The notes below the pieces were generated by a model. The model was given only the letters and a program-made list of their open reading frames with translations, was not told the origin of the DNA and searched no databases. A stretch of DNA of 34,713 nt from an uncultured Lachnospiraceae bacterium (GTDB lineage Bacteria; Bacillota; Clostridia; Lachnospirales; Lachnospiraceae): assembly GCA_946630825.1 (NCBI GenBank), contig CAMOZG010000004.1, positions 1 through 34,713 on the forward strand, read 5' to 3'. The translations under genes were made by a program, and so were the position numbers. Within the stretch, counting starts at the first letter, position 1, and every line of letters starts with the position of its first letter. Shown here in pieces: positions 23,899 through 31,857 of the stretch.

Positions 23899-23925
23899 AT
23901 ATCGGCTATATGTATCCGGCAGTTA
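23899..23925 (-). promoter_or_regulatory. Candidate SigD (sigma-28) promoter
   Basis: On the minus strand GCCGATAT (23899-23906) matches the Bacillus SigD -10 exactly. Fifteen nt upstream is TAAC (23922-23925), one base from the -35 core TAAA; it overlaps the stop codon of the upstream gene. The predicted leader is about 75 nt. SigD controls motility and autolysin genes in Firmicutes. Confidence 0.6.
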
Positions 23926-24606
23926 ACCCCTGTCCTGAGTTTTTTCTATAATCTCAAATTCGCACTTGTTTTTGTAAATGGAGTTTGCGGGAATGACTCC
24001 CCTTACCATGGATACGGGATAGATTGTGGAATTTCTGCCCACTACTGTTCCCGGGTTTAAAACGGTGTTGCAGCCCACCTCCACATGGTCGCCAAGCATG
24101 GCTCCGAATTTTTTCCTGTCGGTGTCTATCCACTCACCGTCACATTTTACCACCACGTTGGTTTTATCCGATTTTACATTTGAGGTGATGGAGCCTGCAC
24201 CCATATGGGCATAGGCGCCTAAAATGGAATCCCCCACATAATTGTAATGGGGCACCTGAACATGGTCAAAAATAATATCGTTTTTTATCTCCGTGGAATT
24301 ACCGATCACGCACCCAGATCCTATGATGGCGCTGCCCCGGATAAATGCCCCGGGTCTCACCTCCGTATCCTCACCTATGATAAGTGGACCTATAAGGGTT
24401 GCGGTGGGGTATATTTTTGCGGAGCGAGCCACCCAGATGTTTTCCTCCCTCTGCTCAAAGATCTCACTGTCCAAAGTGGGTCCTATCTCCATTATCCAGT
24501 CGCTGATTCGGGAAAGCGCCTCCCAGGGATACTCCAGGTTTTTTAAGTATTTCCCTGCCAAAGTGGCACTTAAATCATAAAGATTTTTAATTTTGCACTC
24601 TTCCAT
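23923..24606 (-). CDS. Left-handed beta-helix (hexapeptide repeat) sugar-nucleotide/acyltransferase-like protein
   Basis: The N-terminal helical 50 residues (IKNLYDLSATLAGKYLKNLEYPWEALSRISDW) precede a left-handed beta-helix of hexapeptide repeats (about residues 60-210): ARSAKIYPTATLIGPLIIGEDTEVRPGAFIRGSAIIG and onward. It resembles the C-terminal half of GlmU and is often labelled a UDP-GlcNAc pyrophosphorylase homologue, but the nucleotidyltransferase half is missing, so pyrophosphorylase activity is not expected. It may be an acetyltransferase or a lost-activity regulator; the conserved YNYVGDSILGAYAHMGAGSITSN is typical of this stand-alone family. It is the last gene of the two-component operon, 12 nt after the GerMN gene. 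Confidence 0.82.
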   Translation of the reverse strand: MEECKIKNLYDLSATLAGKYLKNLEYPWEALSRISDWIMEIGPTLDSEIFEQREENIWVARSAKIYPTATLIGPLIIGEDTEVRPGAFIRGSAIIGSGCVIGNSTEIKNDIIFDHVQVPHYNYVGDSILGAYAHMGAGSITSNVKSDKTNVVVKCDGEWIDTDRKKFGAMLGDHVEVGCNTVLNPGTVVGRNSTIYPVSMVRGVIPANSIYKNKCEFEIIEKTQDRG

Positions 24607-24618
24607 GATCTGTCTCCT

Positions 24619-25530
24619 TTATTTTACTATGGTGTCATTTCTCTTGTAGGTACCGCTGACCGCGTCATCAGACACAGCCGCATTTCCGGTGCCCTCTATT
24701 ATGATCTGAACCCGGTCCACCGCGTCAAGGGCACACAGGGAATTTACTATGGAGTATATGGATACCTCTCTGGACTCTCCCTCGGGAAGATTCAAAAAGG
24801 TGGGATCCAAAGTGATATAGCAGGTGCCGTCACTGGTAACCACCGACAGCACATTGGTGCCCTCAGGTATGGCTGACATAAGTCCCTCCACTCCCGGGGA
24901 CTCCGCCAGATACTGCATCACCACCTGCTCCAAGGGCTGGGATATGCTGTAGTGCACATTCCGGTTCACCTGGGATATATTGTTTCCATCCTCTGTAGCG
25001 TAGTAGAGGCTTAAGGTGGTCTGTTCCATCTGGCTTTGAGCCTGACCGTAATCGTAGATAAAGCTGTCTGTGGTCTGGGGTCCTAAAGGGACTCCCGCAG
25101 CATCCGTCACCGGATTGGCACCATAGTAAAATGCCACTTCATCCACGCCCTCCACCTGCTGCATGGTCAAGACCACTGATGCCCGAAGCAGTGCCTTGGA
25201 GGTGGGAGTCAGATCCATATAGCTCATGGAAAAGGTAATGGTAAGTCTGCCATCTTCTATGGTGTAATCATCCACAGTCAGATCCCCTACTATGGGTGCG
25301 TGGTAATCCTCATCCTCCACCACCTGGGAAAGTCTGTCAAAAAGAGTCCTGACCATGTAGTCAGTGTCACCGCTTTCTATGGATTCCGAGACCGGATACA
25401 GACCGGTGCCGTTTTCATTTATGTAGTACACCGAGATCCGGCTTTCATCATCACTTTTACAGCCCGGTATCAAAAGGATCACAAGGAAAAGACTGATTAT
25501 GGCTGCAAGCTTTTTTATATCAATGATCAT
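24619..25530 (-). CDS. Lipoprotein with two GerMN domains
   Basis: A predicted exported lipoprotein of 303 residues: signal sequence with lipobox LLIPGC (Cys near residue 24), then two GerMN (sporulation/spore germination) repeats, each a beta-alpha unit. The repeats run from about 30-150 (ISVYYINENGTGLYPV onward) and 170-290 (TLSLYYATEDGNNISQVNR onward). GerM-type domains occur in spore cortex and envelope proteins and in LpqB-type lipoproteins linked to sensor kinases. Here it follows the histidine kinase with an 11-nt overlap, so it may be an accessory signal receiver. ATG 25530 is chosen because a GGGGGAGG site lies 6 nt upstream. Confidence 0.87.
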   Translation of the reverse strand: MIIDIKKLAAIISLFLVILLIPGCKSDDESRISVYYINENGTGLYPVSESIESGDTDYMVRTLFDRLSQVVEDEDYHAPIVGDLTVDDYTIEDGRLTITFSMSYMDLTPTSKALLRASVVLTMQQVEGVDEVAFYYGANPVTDAAGVPLGPQTTDSFIYDYGQAQSQMEQTTLSLYYATEDGNNISQVNRNVHYSISQPLEQVVMQYLAESPGVEGLMSAIPEGTNVLSVVTSDGTCYITLDPTFLNLPEGESREVSIYSIVNSLCALDAVDRVQIIIEGTGNAAVSDDAVSGTYKRNDTIVK

Positions 25531-26980
25531 ACACAGCCTCCCCCTCATCTATGTGTTTAAGGGGCACCCTTACGTCAAAGGTGGTGCCCTCTCCAAGGGT
25601 GGATGCCACCTTTATCTCTCCCTGGTGCATCCTTATGGCACTCATGGTTATGGCAAGTCCCAAGCCGTTGCCGTTTATCTCCCGGGAGTGGGATTTGTCT
25701 GCCCGATAAAACCTTTCAAACACATGATCCAAAGCATCCTCAGGTATGCCCATACCGCAGTCTTCCACCCTTATATAGCAGTATCTGTGGTCGGAGTTGA
25801 TGGACACATGGACCCATCCTCCCTCTTCATTGTACTTGATACCGTTTTCTATGAGATTGGAAATAGCCAGTGAGAACTTCACCTCGTCCAGCTCCACAAT
25901 AACCGGTCTGAAGGACTCCAAGACCATGTCCACCCCGGCAGCCTCTGCAATGGGAGAAAGCCGCTTCATGATAAGCTCCATAAGCTCGTTTACATTGACC
26001 TGTGAGATATTTAAGGTGGAATCCTTTTTGTCCATGCGGACCAGAGACAAAAGATCGTTTATGATATCCGTCTCTCTTTCTATCTCTCCGGCGATATCCG
26101 TCATAAATTCACGATACATCTCCACCGGTGCATCCTCTCCCATGGACAGGATGCTGTCTGAAAGGACCTTCATGGAGGTAAGGGGGGTCTTTAGCTCGTG
26201 GGACACATTGGATACGAATTCCTGTCTGGAGTCATCTAACATCTTCATCTGCTGGTTATAGTGATTGAACACCCGGGATACCTCCATGGTCTCCGTCACA
26301 TCCGGCACATTCATGACTCCGGGACCCACTCCCTTTGACATATCCACGATCTGGAATTTCACCTTTCTTATGGGCATCACAAAACGCCCCGAGAGGATCA
26401 GTGCCAGGTAAAAAACCACGGCAAAAAGAGCCACCAGGGATATGACCACGATATTCTGATAGTAGGTGAGATTTCGCTCCATAAGCTCGGCGGATTTGGT
26501 AATAAGGATCACACCCATGATCTCCCCGGTGTGGCTGTCAGCCAAAGGCACCGTCACGGTAACGCTGTGATTGCTGGTATCATAGGTGGATTCGGTGCTC
26601 CCGGAAAGGGACTTTATGGCATTGTCCCAGACCATGGTCCTGCCCTCATACATCTCATAGGTATCGTAAATGACCCGAAGTCCGGAATCCATCACCATGA
26701 CCCTGCCGCTGTATACATTTCCAATGGCAGACAGGGAATGACGCACGTCGTCCCTGTTAAGATCAGTCAGATATCCCCCGGATATTATCTCATCATTTAA
26801 AAGCTGAACCTGGGTGGTAATGCCCGATACATCCGAAGCCACTCCCCTGTCCCTCATGGTAGCCAGAAAGAGGAAGCTTAGGGCAATTCCGGGCAAAAGA
26901 CCTGTGAGCATTATGGTAAGAAAGATTCTAAATCTGAGAGTTTTAAGTTTTGTGAGCAGTGTACTTCCGGCTTTATTCAT
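25520..26980 (-). CDS. Sensor histidine kinase (HAMP-HisKA-HATPase)
   Basis: A membrane sensor kinase of 486 residues. Membrane helix 1 is at about 17-42, an extracytoplasmic sensor with a PAS/dCache-like look at 45-172, helix 2 at about 175-200 and HAMP at 200-252. HisKA carries the phospho-accepting His261 in NVSHELKTPLTS. The ATPase domain shows N box SNLIENGIKYNE (near 377), G1 EDCGMGIP, F box FERFYRAD and G2 GNGLGLAI. It overlaps the response regulator gene by 8 nt. Sequence pattern is that of the PhoR/WalK group; the stimulus is unknown, but neighbours point to the cell envelope. Confidence 0.95.
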   Translation of the reverse strand: MNKAGSTLLTKLKTLRFRIFLTIMLTGLLPGIALSFLFLATMRDRGVASDVSGITTQVQLLNDEIISGGYLTDLNRDDVRHSLSAIGNVYSGRVMVMDSGLRVIYDTYEMYEGRTMVWDNAIKSLSGSTESTYDTSNHSVTVTVPLADSHTGEIMGVILITKSAELMERNLTYYQNIVVISLVALFAVVFYLALILSGRFVMPIRKVKFQIVDMSKGVGPGVMNVPDVTETMEVSRVFNHYNQQMKMLDDSRQEFVSNVSHELKTPLTSMKVLSDSILSMGEDAPVEMYREFMTDIAGEIERETDIINDLLSLVRMDKKDSTLNISQVNVNELMELIMKRLSPIAEAAGVDMVLESFRPVIVELDEVKFSLAISNLIENGIKYNEEGGWVHVSINSDHRYCYIRVEDCGMGIPEDALDHVFERFYRADKSHSREINGNGLGLAITMSAIRMHQGEIKVASTLGEGTTFDVRVPLKHIDEGEAVYDH

Positions 26981-27662
26981 GGTAGTAATAGCCTGCCCCC
27001 CAGCGTGTCCTTATGTACTTGGGTTCACTGGGATTAGGTTCTATTTTTTCTCTGAGTCGTCTGATATGTACATCCACGGTCCTGGCATCACCGGGATAAT
27101 CCGATCCCCAGACTGTGGACAAAAGTTCATCCCTGGCATATATCTTACCCGGGTTTTTGACAAATAAAAGCATAAGGTCATATTCCTTGGATGTCAGGTC
27201 TATGTCCCTCCCGTTTACCAAAAGTCTGCGGCTGTCGGTATCCAGCGTCAGATCGCCGCTTACTATGGTGGTGGAGTGTGTCCCCTCCGATCTCTCCGGG
27301 GAGGTCCTGCGCATGATGGCTTTGATCCTTGCCTTTACCTCCAATATGTTAAAGGGCTTCGTGATATAGTCGTCTGCCCCGTAATCTAAGCCCAAGATCT
27401 TGTCCATGTCGTCTCCCTTGGCGGTGAGCATCACTATGGGAACATTTGAAAACTCCCTGATCTGCTGGCACACCTCAAAGCCCGTAAGCTTGGGAAGCAT
27501 CACGTCCAAAAGTATGATATCAAAGGATTCCTCCGTGGCTTTTTTCAGGGCTTCCTCCCCGTCATATGCCACGTCCACCTCCATGCCGTCCTGCTCCAGT
27601 GAAAAGCGAATGCCCTTGACTATGAGCTTTTCATCATCTACAACTAAAACTCTCTTTGCCAT
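26973..27662 (-). CDS. OmpR/PhoB-family response regulator
   Basis: A 229-residue DNA-binding response regulator. The receiver domain has the acidic pair D9/D10, phospho-acceptor D53 in LLDVMLP, Thr in VMLTAKG and Lys in YITKPFN. The C-terminal winged helix (about 130-228) has LTSKEYDLMLLFVKNPGKIYARDELL and DVHIRRLREKIEPNP...IRTRWGAGYYY. It is the obvious partner of the overlapping kinase gene. The start at 27662 (MAKRVLVVDD) is standard and lies 1 nt after the ComEA-like gene ends. Confidence 0.96.
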   Translation of the reverse strand: MAKRVLVVDDEKLIVKGIRFSLEQDGMEVDVAYDGEEALKKATEESFDIILLDVMLPKLTGFEVCQQIREFSNVPIVMLTAKGDDMDKILGLDYGADDYITKPFNILEVKARIKAIMRRTSPERSEGTHSTTIVSGDLTLDTDSRRLLVNGRDIDLTSKEYDLMLLFVKNPGKIYARDELLSTVWGSDYPGDARTVDVHIRRLREKIEPNPSEPKYIRTRWGAGYYYHE

Positions 27663-27663
27663 C

Positions 27664-28215
27664 TTATATCGTAATCTTATCCTTTATCTTTTGGTAGGTA
27701 CCGTCCCCGATACCGCTGACTTTTTTAATGTCCTCTATGCTGCCGAAGCTGCCTGATTCGCTTCTGTATGAAATAATTGCTTCGGCTCTGGTGGCTCCTA
27801 TGCCCGAAAGGGTCATAAGCTCCTCTTTGGTGGCATTATTTATATCCACCAGACCATTTTTTATGCCGGATGAGGCATCTGAAGCTGTCTGTCCCGGGGT
27901 GCTCTTCGTATCCGAGGTCTCCTGCCTTTGGGTGATCCCGGATTCCTCTGCCACCACCGTGACGCCCTCATCCTCTGACTCTATCCGGGCTGTGGCATCT
28001 CCCGTCACGTATACCTTTACCACAACTTCCCTTTGGGGCATATCCTCTGATGAAGCCTCATCCCCGGATGCTTTCCGGCTTTCGGAATTTTCCTCCTCTT
28101 TTTCTTCCGTTTTTTCTTCCACGGAATTAAAGTAGGACTTTTCTCCACAGCCACACATCACTGCCGTCATGATAAGAAGCAGTGATATCAAAAATATCAG
28201 TCTTATTTTTTTCAT
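27664..28215 (-). CDS. ComEA-like lipoprotein with C-terminal helix-hairpin-helix domain
   Basis: A 183-residue exported protein. A signal sequence ends in a Cys-rich site (TAVMCGCGE), fitting lipoprotein processing, then an acidic Ser/Glu-rich linker (about 25-120). The C-terminal 62 residues are a tandem helix-hairpin-helix DNA-binding domain: VDINNATKEELMTLSGIGATRAEAIISYR and VSGIGDGTYQKIKDKITI. ComEA proteins bind incoming DNA during natural transformation. The HhH domain is intact, but no comEC or pilus gene is near, and classic ComEA has a membrane helix where this has a lipobox. It is first in the two-component operon; a role in competence is unproven. Confidence 0.85.
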   Translation of the reverse strand: MKKIRLIFLISLLLIMTAVMCGCGEKSYFNSVEEKTEEKEEENSESRKASGDEASSEDMPQREVVVKVYVTGDATARIESEDEGVTVVAEESGITQRQETSDTKSTPGQTASDASSGIKNGLVDINNATKEELMTLSGIGATRAEAIISYRSESGSFGSIEDIKKVSGIGDGTYQKIKDKITI

Positions 28216-28274
28216 TCGAACCTCCTGATGCTGCCACCAAAAGATCCGATATTGTCTATTCGGTTTACCAACCT

Positions 28275-28303
28275 ATTCTAATCTAAATTTGGAAAAATAA
28301 CAA
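28275..28303 (-). promoter_or_regulatory. SigA-type promoter of the ComEA-like/two-component operon
   Basis: A -35 TTGTTA (28298-28303) and a -10 TAGAAT (28275-28280) are separated by 17 nt. The predicted start is near 28268, a leader of about 53 nt. The -35 is only one base away from the -35 of the opposing promoter. Confidence 0.6.
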
Positions 28304-28304
28304 G

Positions 28305-28333
28305 TTGATTGTAGGGAAAAAATCATTTATGAT
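28305..28333 (+). promoter_or_regulatory. SigA-type promoter of the AP2/HNH-like gene, leaderless
   Basis: A -35 TTGATT (28305-28310) and a -10 TATGAT (28328-28333) are 17 nt apart. The predicted start, seven bases past the -10, is 28340, the A of the only available ATG. GGAG lies just 1 nt before that ATG, too close to be used as a ribosome site. Confidence 0.6.
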
Positions 28334-28339
28334 TGGAGC

Positions 28340-29134
28340 ATGAAAGCAGGAGTCTACATTGCAAAGAAAAAAAACGGAGATATATACTACCGCTCCAACA
28401 TAACCAAAAACGGCAGACACATCAGTCTGGGAAGCTTTGCCACAGAGGCGGAGGCACACAGCGCCTACTGTGAAGCAGTATCCATCTTTGAAAATGCCGA
28501 CATCACTCTTTTAAATCTGAAAAGTTATCTTAAGGCGCTTTCCTATGATAAGGCCATCACCCTTATTAATTTCAGGGACAACCGCATATATATAAAGACC
28601 CCCATTTATCTTGGAACCGGCTTTTTTACCTATTATCTGGAGGGCGTGGGGGAGCTTAAATTCGACAATGACGATCTTTTTTACTACAGCTCCCACCGTA
28701 TACTGGTCCACGACGGGCATCTGTATGTCAACGACTACGGTATGCAGTACGGGATCCTTGCCAGGTACGGCATCAAAAACTTTGCGGTATGCGGCAGGGA
28801 TTACACCTTTGCCAACGGGGACGAGATGGACTTTAGGCATCAGAATATCATCGTCATCAACAAATACCACGGAGTCCGGCTGGAAAGCTGGCACGGCATA
28901 CCGGTTCACGCCGCCAGGATCCACCTAAACGGCGAATATCTCATTGGCAGATTTTCCACCGACAGCGAAGCCGCCGTGGCATATAATAAAGCAGTAGATG
29001 CCGCAACTGACTGCGGCATCCAAAAAAACTTTATTCAAAACTATGTGCTGGAATATACTCCAAAGGAATATGCCAATGTGTATACCGCCATCACTCTTCC
29101 CGAGAAATATCTGAATTATCTGAGATCCCTATGA
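28340..29134 (+). CDS. AP2-like/HNH-derived protein of unknown function, conserved in Lachnospiraceae
   Basis: The only plus-strand gene, 264 residues, soluble. Residues 3-48 resemble an AP2-type DNA-binding fold: GVYIAKKKNGDIYYRSNI, then HISLGSFATEAEAHSAYCEA. Residues of about 178-224 are a second AP2-like unit (HAARIHLNGEYLIGRFSTDSEAAVAYNKAV). Between them, NGDEMDFRHQNIIVINKYHGV looks like the tail of an HNH homing endonuclease, but the metal-binding His/Asn set is not evident, so nuclease activity is doubtful. I recall closely similar unnamed proteins in Roseburia-like genomes. No ATG/GTG/TTG lies in frame upstream before a stop. It converges on thrC with a 6-nt overlap. Probably a domesticated DNA-binding protein; function unknown. 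Confidence 0.8.
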   Translation: MKAGVYIAKKKNGDIYYRSNITKNGRHISLGSFATEAEAHSAYCEAVSIFENADITLLNLKSYLKALSYDKAITLINFRDNRIYIKTPIYLGTGFFTYYLEGVGELKFDNDDLFYYSSHRILVHDGHLYVNDYGMQYGILARYGIKNFAVCGRDYTFANGDEMDFRHQNIIVINKYHGVRLESWHGIPVHAARIHLNGEYLIGRFSTDSEAAVAYNKAVDAATDCGIQKNFIQNYVLEYTPKEYANVYTAITLPEKYLNYLRSL

Positions 29135-30628
29135 CAAAAATTCCATGACCTCATCAGGCATTTTGTCCACATCACACACGCGGTCGTGAAGTACGGGAGC
29201 ATCAAAAAGCTCACGCACCGCTTTGGGGATCTCCACCCCGGATATGGCTTCAAGCTTCTTTGTAAGCTCTAAGTCACTTTTGTCATTTAACCTGCCGATA
29301 TCCTCTGTTCTGGAGAGAGCCTCAAGGACATATCTGGTGAATTTGTAGGGGCTGGCTGTGGATGCGATCACCATGGGGCTTTTTGCCGAGCTGCCTTCAC
29401 GGTACTTATAGCTTACCGCTGAAGCCACTGCCGTATGGGTGTCAATTACATATCCGCTGGCATGGTATACACGGCTTATCTCCTCTGCCGTGGCATTTTC
29501 ATTGGCATAGCCTCCGTAAAAATCCGACAGCCTCTTTTGCATCTCAGGGGTTATCTCATATTTTCCCTCTTCTGATAAAAGCCTCATAAATTCAGCCGTC
29601 TGCTTATCATCATCCCCGGCAATGTGATATATGAGTCTCTCTAAATTGCTGGAAATGAGTATATCCATGGAGGGGGAGGTGGTCAGCACAAACTCACGGT
29701 TTTTGTCATACACTCCCGAACCGAAGAAATCATAGAGCACCCTGTTTTCATTGGAGGCGCATACAAGCTTGCCCACCGGCAGTCCCATCTGCTTTGCATA
29801 ATAGCATGCCAAAATGTTGCCGAAGTTTCCTGTAGGCACCGTCACATCTATGGTGTCTCCGTTTTTGATCACATTGTCTGCCAAAAGTCTGGTGTAGGCA
29901 TAGACATAGTAGCAGATCTGGGGCACCAGCCGCCCTATATTTATGGAATTGGCGCTGGAGAGGATATATCCTCTGGACTTAAGTTCATCCTTAAGCTGCT
30001 TATCTCCAAAGATGTTTTTCACTCCGGTCTGGGCTTCATCAAAATTGCCCCGGATGGCTATGACTCTGGTGTTGTCTCCCTTCTGGGTCACCATCTGCTT
30101 TTCCTGGATAGGGCTTACACCGTCCTTGGGATAGAAAACCATTATGCGTGTGCCGGGCACATCTGCAAAGCCTGCCAAAGCCGCCTTTCCCGTATCCCCG
30201 GAGGTTGCCGTAAGGATCACTATCTCCTCTTTTACGTCATTCTTCTTTGCCGCTGTGGTCATCAGGTGTGGCAGAATGGAAAGAGCCATATCCTTAAATG
30301 CTATGGTGGCGCCATGGAAAAGCTCCAGGTAATACACACCGGCTTCATTTTTAATGGGTGCTATGGATACATCATCAAATTTGTCATCATAAGCCGCATC
30401 TATGCAAGACATAAGCTCTTCATCAGTAAAATCATTAAGAAAAAGCTTCATTACCTCAAAGGCAACCCTCTGATAGGAATAGCCCGCCAGGGTATCAAGG
30501 CTTATTTCAAGCTTGGGGATCACGGTGGGGACAAAAAGTCCTCCGTCCTGGGAAAGTCCCTGCAATATTGCCTGGGATGCCGTGACTTTATTGGTTTTAT
30601 CTCTGGTACTTACATACTGTAGTGACAT
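29129..30628 (-). CDS. thrC: Threonine synthase
   Basis: A PLP enzyme converting O-phosphohomoserine to threonine. The 499-residue length and N-terminal MSLQYVSTRDKTNKVTASQAILQGLSQDGGLFVP are those of the long (class I) form. The PLP Lys is in FHGATIAFKDMALSILP, the substrate/phosphate loop is LTATSGDTGKAAL, and the glycine loop VPTGNFGNIL is present. GGAGG lies a few nt before the ATG. It follows the PPC protein and, further up, asd, which supplies the same pathway. Its 3' end overlaps the convergent plus-strand gene by 6 nt, with no terminator visible between. Confidence 0.96.
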   Translation of the reverse strand: MSLQYVSTRDKTNKVTASQAILQGLSQDGGLFVPTVIPKLEISLDTLAGYSYQRVAFEVMKLFLNDFTDEELMSCIDAAYDDKFDDVSIAPIKNEAGVYYLELFHGATIAFKDMALSILPHLMTTAAKKNDVKEEIVILTATSGDTGKAALAGFADVPGTRIMVFYPKDGVSPIQEKQMVTQKGDNTRVIAIRGNFDEAQTGVKNIFGDKQLKDELKSRGYILSSANSINIGRLVPQICYYVYAYTRLLADNVIKNGDTIDVTVPTGNFGNILACYYAKQMGLPVGKLVCASNENRVLYDFFGSGVYDKNREFVLTTSPSMDILISSNLERLIYHIAGDDDKQTAEFMRLLSEEGKYEITPEMQKRLSDFYGGYANENATAEEISRVYHASGYVIDTHTAVASAVSYKYREGSSAKSPMVIASTASPYKFTRYVLEALSRTEDIGRLNDKSDLELTKKLEAISGVEIPKAVRELFDAPVLHDRVCDVDKMPDEVMEFLS

Positions 30629-30676
30629 TATATTTTCCTCCGAATCCTATTAACAGTAACTATTCAAGAGCATTCA

Positions 30677-31843
30677 TCAGTTTAACTTTTCATATTCTCT
30701 GGATGAAAGACTTCCTGATTTTATCTTTGAATACTTACCGTATATCCTGCTGCCAAAGGCATCCTCCACATAGCCCCTTACCTTCACGTAATATCTGGGA
30801 TATATTCCCATCCTGACGGAGGATCTGATCTTTTTTGCGGTCACGCCATTTGACGAGGATATGTCGTAATTTTTCTTTTTGGTTCCCGACTTCATATTGG
30901 AACTGCGGCTGATGCAGAAGGTATATCCATCCACACTGCCCCCGTTTTTAATGGATACAGTGGCAGTGGCATAGTTGTCATAAAGCCAGGACTCGGTTCC
31001 GTACATTTTCACCTGGGTGATCTTTGGCTTTTTAATGGAAAGAGCCGAGGTGGAAAACAAAAGGTAATAGTCACCGCTGGTGGCTGTGGTCACGTTTCCC
31101 GACTCATCCGTGCCGGTCTCTCCTGCCACCCGGATATAGTAAAGTCCCTTTTTCAGACTTACGGTCTTTGAGCTTTTGGAAGCCGTATTAAAGCAGTCCA
31201 AGCTGTCACCGTCCTCGTTATACAGATCCACATCCCACATCCTGCTTTCGGAATCAATGACTGAGGGGCCAAATACCAGCTTTACCTTTTTTGCTTTTTT
31301 CAGTCTGAATTTGAAAAAATCCACATCCGAGCTTTTGGATATGCTGCCGTAGGTGGTAAATCCTGCAGACAGGGCATCCGCCTTTTCCGAGGTGTCGTTA
31401 TTTTCCGTCTCCCAACTGTCAGAGTCCGAAAAACCAAAGGTGATCTTAAAGGATGTATCATATCCACGATATGAATTTTCCACTATGAGATAAAAGGTCT
31501 CCCCGGCTGCTGCCGTATATGAAGGCATGCTGTAGGCAGATCCGCTTGTGGGATCCACCACCACTCTGCCGTCGGCATCCTTTAAGGTGGTGGTTATGGC
31601 ATAGTCATCCCCTTGGGCTGTGGTAGCCACATCTATGGAAATGCGCCCTGCCACCTTGGTGGTAAACCTGTACATCTTTGTATCCGTGGCACTCGAAAGC
31701 TTTACCGTAACTATGGTGCCAAGGGATACATCCGTATAGGATGTTTTGGCAAAAGCCTCTGTTCCCGAAAAGCTTACGGATGCTGCCACAAGCACTAATG
31801 CCAGCATCATGGAGATGAATTTTTTAAATATGTATTTTCTCAT
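30677..31843 (-). CDS. Secreted protein with PPC-like domains
   Basis: The N-terminus is a signal peptide (MRKYIFKKFISMMLALVLVA, Ala-rich cleavage region near AFA). Two bacterial pre-peptidase C-terminal-like beta domains follow: residues of about 35-140 (MYRFTTKVAGRISIDV, FYLIVENSY) and 140-265 (TENNDTSEKADAL, VDFFKFRLKKAKKVKLVF, LYYIRVAGETG). A fibronectin-like C-terminal region (about 275-388) ends in a Lys/Arg/Ser-rich tail. No catalytic domain is seen, so binding or adhesion is likelier than enzymatic activity. ATG 31843 is chosen from three in-frame ATGs because AGGA lies 8 nt upstream and the signal peptide is canonical. It is sandwiched between asd and thrC without obvious metabolic link. 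Confidence 0.78.
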   Translation of the reverse strand: MRKYIFKKFISMMLALVLVAASVSFSGTEAFAKTSYTDVSLGTIVTVKLSSATDTKMYRFTTKVAGRISIDVATTAQGDDYAITTTLKDADGRVVVDPTSGSAYSMPSYTAAAGETFYLIVENSYRGYDTSFKITFGFSDSDSWETENNDTSEKADALSAGFTTYGSISKSSDVDFFKFRLKKAKKVKLVFGPSVIDSESRMWDVDLYNEDGDSLDCFNTASKSSKTVSLKKGLYYIRVAGETGTDESGNVTTATSGDYYLLFSTSALSIKKPKITQVKMYGTESWLYDNYATATVSIKNGGSVDGYTFCISRSSNMKSGTKKKNYDISSSNGVTAKKIRSSVRMGIYPRYYVKVRGYVEDAFGSRIYGKYSKIKSGSLSSREYEKLN

Positions 31844-31857
31844 GGCATTCATCCTGA

